DNA from: Ascaris suum
Taxonomy: Eukaryota > Nematoda > Chromadorea > Rhabditida > Ascarididae
DNA length: 64,000 bases
NCBI GenBank assembly: GCA_013433145.1
Contig: CM024177.1
Span: forward strand, 7,032,110-7,096,109
Direction of reading: 5' to 3'
Made by a program: the position numbers and the translations under genes. A model generated the notes under the pieces. That model had not been told where the DNA came from, did not search any database, and saw only the letters and a list, made by a program, of their open reading frames with translations. Positions 60,301 to 64,000 of this stretch are shown one piece after another (within the stretch, counting starts at the first letter, position 1; each line of letters opens with the position of its first letter).

Positions 60301-62650
60301 CGCAAGTATTATCACCAAGCATCCACGGAAAATTTCACACTGTCTTCATCAAGACCAACATATTTATTACGGCTGGTGGTGATTCGAATTGCAATGCCAT
60401 CCGGCAATATAAAACCTCTGGGGTATTGTCCTAACCGATTTCTGCTTCTATTGTTTGCCGACCCATAAATCATCGTATATAACAGTGCTGCGACAACACC
60501 ATAGGCAAACCAGTAACATCACAACAACATCAGCAAACGCTAGCCACCCACAATACTTCACAATAAAGCAACCCAAAATTGTGTTAACAAATGATGCTAA
60601 CCGTTCATAGGGACTTTCGACTTCAGAGTTATGAATCACCAACCTAGCCGGCAAATTCTACACAACTACCTCAGTTTGAGATCCTCTACAATAATGCAAC
60701 GATTGCATTTCATATGCATGCAGGAGAATCGATGTTTCTTTCCTCAAGGTCATAAGGGAATCAGAATTTCTACTAATTGCGCAATTTTCGCAATACATGA
60801 ACGTGGAGTGAGGAAATGAGTTGAAATATCAACATGCATAATAGCCAATAGTGCAACTTAGAACTCACCTGCCAGAATGAATATTGCAATAGCAGTTTGA
60901 ATGCAATAATTAACTATTGTTGTAAAGTTAGATGAAAAATTAATTGTGAAGAGATCGCTATACACTCATACAATTGCCAACTTTGAAAACGTGTAAATAA
61001 ACCATCCTTCAAAAGTGTGGGAAAGTTCAACGATAGTTCTTAGGTGGTATAGGAACTGAAAAATGCGAAGAATCAGAACAATCGGAAGCGGACAAACTGT
61101 AGAAATCATTAAGTGATAAGTGAATGACATTAATGAAAACTCATAAAAAGAAGACGAAATGCTTCAAAAATTTTCATTGGAGAGGAAAGTCACACTTCTT
61201 AGCAAATATTTTATGCTGAGGACGAAATCGCTTAGCGAATGCGTGGACGCTTTAATTCGCTTTGAGAGAAGTTTCGCAAATTTTGTGCTCTTTAATCAGG
61301 TAAATATCTATTCATGAGGCATTAATATGAGCCTTAGGTGTTAGAGATGTCTGCAAAAGGTATACGAAAATGTCTTCATCATCTACTTATTATTAACGGA
61401 ATTGTTTTGTTTTACACATAGGTCGATTTACCTTCCTTTCCATCTCAACTTTACTGTTTCGTATAAAAATGTATTATCCCTTAATCTTCATAATAATTTC
61501 CAAAATTTAACTAGAAACATTCGAATGGGAATTTAAAATTACTGCTTAGCATTTCCTCATTTTTTTCTGTTTTGAAAATGTGAAAGACCTTTTTGAAGAT
61601 GACAGTTTTCACAAATACTACTGAAGATTCCAATAAAAGATCATCGTAAAAGAGTAAACACACGCGCAGTTCACGAGTGCTTTTATTATAGCCATTAGAA
61701 AAGCAATTTTCACAGCGTTTAAATACAGCAAGCAATATGCAAGAAATAGCAAAAGGTAACTCTATATCGTTAAGCAATCACTACTTCTCCCGTTACATAC
61801 AATTCCCACACAAACTTCAAACGCGTCCAATGAATTACTTCGTGGCGATAATCGAAATTTGTCTGCAGTTTGCAGAAGACGACGTTAAACCAGCGTTACA
61901 TGAGAATAAATCTCACCCGATTCGCTTTATATGTTGGCCAAATTCTACGGGAGCTCGAATCTGTCCATGTGACAAATATGCTCGTATAGATGCGCACTGT
62001 CACAAAAGACAATCGTCACAGATCTCGTCAGCATGTATCGGTCATTCAAAAGAGCATCTTACGGGTAGCCAAGCTTAGACAAGGATATCCTTCTAATCCC
62101 GGGCTCAAAGTCAAAGTAGGACGAAGCAATGCTGATAACTACGTGCACAGCTTAAGGATTTCGCAAGTGCAGCAGGAAACGACTGAAAAGAGGCCACCAA
62201 AAACAACCCAACTGTTGCACTACTAAGGGATGAGAATAACTACAATTCGGGATGCATTGAGTTGCAATAGTCATTTCGTTGTGGTGCAATTATTATAATT
62301 TTGACATAACGAACAACAATGAACGACCTTTCATCAATTTTTCAAATAAACATACAACCGCTCATGTGTAGTAATAAATATTCCCATTCAAATGACGCAA
62401 CTTGAAAGAGAGAACGATTCTCGCTAATTTCCTTCCCGTGCTTTCAATTGAAACTCAGAAATGAGTTTTCCTTTGCTGAAATCGTTAGAAAAAAAAACAA
62501 AGTCAAATAAGTGAATAAATGAAAAAAAATCTAAAGTTTCAATGGTTATTAGCTCGTTCAGCGAGCGCATTGTCAAAGAGTTCACAAAGATGATTATTTC
62601 GTTTGTATGACGCTCTCATGTGATCTGTTTCTCTCAATTTCCATTCGTTT

Positions 62651-62772
62651 CCTATGCGAAGATCTTGGCTGTATGCCTTTCCCTACGCCAAAATCCTGAC
62701 TTTCAATCCTTCCTTATACCGAAATCACGGCTGCCAGTCCTTTCTCACAGGAAAATCCTTGCCTAGTTCGCT
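62651..62772. repeat. Degenerate tandem repeat, four copies of a ~30-bp unit
   Basis: Successive units start near 62651, 62681, 62712 and 62742. They share a scaffold of CCTAYRC-x-(G/A)AAATC, a GGCT or GACT block, then a TTTCC-type end. The copies are well diverged, suggesting an old minisatellite. Confidence 0.6.
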
Positions 62773-64000
62773 CTTTTTATTGACAGTATTCCAAGATGTA
62801 AAACGATAGAACTATAAGTTTTCGAGTTCTCTCATTCCTTCGTCGAATGATTCTGTCTGTCGCATGCGGGCTGCTTCCACGCTCTATGCAACTGCAATTT
62901 TTTGCGCAGCACGTCCATCAGAAACAACTTTCGCTTCCACGCTCAAACAGCGCAGCGATAAAAATTTCATTTAAGAATAGTAAAAGCAAATAAGAAATTC
63001 GACATACACACACCAAGGTGCTAGCCGTCAGCTAAACAATGACGGTGACATGAGCTCATTTTATGTGAAAGCATAAATTAATCAAAAGAAAAGGAAATAT
63101 GACATTTGAAAGCAGTTTTAACGCAAAAAAGTAAAACAGTAATTACGAAGAAGCAGAATTTAAAGAATCATGAAAGTTGCAGAGGCCATATGCAGCCGCA
63201 TGCCTTCCCAATTCTGGAAACTTTTTGGGGTTTAGCATATGGGGCTAAAAATGACGGGTCAATAATTTTACCCGGAAGATCACCAAAGATGGCCAAAACC
63301 TTCTGTCGTTGAGTGATTTTCCTGCCAAAAAATTTCAAGTTTGTAGTGTTCCCAGTGCGTGCTGACCTCTTATCGTTATTCTTTCTTGAAAAACTTAAAA
63401 CCTGCAAGTAACTCCCCGAAACTCAGCTGAAGTGACGGGAAATGGCTCTACATGAATCTGATACAGAAGTCAAGTGCAAAGCGTGAAAAAAACTTCATGA
63501 AGTGGAACAAGCATTCTTCTACTAATCGATGGTTGATAACTCCTCTTATTCGGATCATTTTAATAATAAGTTGCACATATATGCAATCTCGTATTTTCCG
63601 GTGCCATTTTTATGAAGAGGAATGGAAGAGTGGATAGGGAGGAGCAATAAATGTTTTATCTTAGCGAACACTCGATGAAGTAAGAGACAGGACCAAAAGA
63701 AGTGACAGTCGTTGGAAATTCATGAATTTTCATTTGCTGCAAAAGTACCTCAAATTGCAAACATTGACGCAAAAATTTAAAACGAGGGAAATGCGAGAAA
63801 ATTTGTGATAAAATTAACAGAGCTTTGGCAACATCAACAGCACTAAAGACTACATAAAAATGAAGTCAATTTCCAAAAATCAACAGAAGTTAGAATTTTC
63901 TTATGAGAAAACGCTCTCTTCTCCTCCCCATCGTCAAAAATATTAAAACATCCTCAGTCAGTTTTAATCAAAGCTTTGCAAAATTTGTTCGCAATTTTCG

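Noticed and set aside
61737..62226. Overlapping plus-strand frames with several cysteines and a TGCAG acceptor.
   Set aside because: No conserved domain, frames overlap in two phases, and no partner exon was found; left as intergenic.

Overview
The window looks like nematode nuclear DNA. It is AT-rich and gene-poor, with many long (AT)n microsatellites and C/G homopolymer runs. It has spliceosomal introns of about 0.3-4.1 kb with GT-AG ends (mostly TTTCAG/TTTAG/TTGCAG acceptors), and no bacterial-type operons. The species cannot be fixed from sequence alone. Gene sparsity and long introns would suit an ascarid- or strongylid-type genome, but that is inference.

I could assemble one gene with good support. 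It lies on the minus strand, with coding exons from 51955 down to 34439: 13 exons, every junction keeping the reading frame, 875 codons plus stop. The protein has a signal peptide, a diverged LamG-like N-terminal region, three canonical EGF repeats, a fourth atypical EGF-like module, a long cysteine-free Ser/Thr/Pro-rich stalk, one membrane span, and a 40-residue tail ending in EERLI. The tail identifies the Crumbs cell-polarity family. The three EGFs, the long stalk and a length close to 800-900 residues point to the EAT-20 branch rather than the large many-EGF CRB-1. A TATA-like motif lies about 100 bp upstream of the ATG.

Layout: 1-12.7 kb is intergenic, with three AT arrays, two C-runs and an unexplained GC-richer patch at 1.3-2.15 kb. 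12.76-13.16 kb is a dead 3' fragment of a non-LTR retrotransposon reverse-transcriptase ORF. 13.2-34.4 kb is intergenic, with a striking inverted repeat around an AT array at 16.3-16.6 kb, an unidentified exon-like open frame at 27.46-27.87 kb, and a compound AT/GA array at 31.2 kb. 34.4-52.1 kb is the Crumbs/EAT-20-like gene, whose introns carry two more AT arrays. 52.1-64 kb is intergenic, with one AT array and a degenerate 30-bp tandem repeat at 62.65 kb.

Most other open frames are short, AT-driven or microsatellite-encoded (IYIYIY) and are not reported as genes. No tRNA, rRNA, spliced-leader RNA or CRISPR array was recognised by eye.
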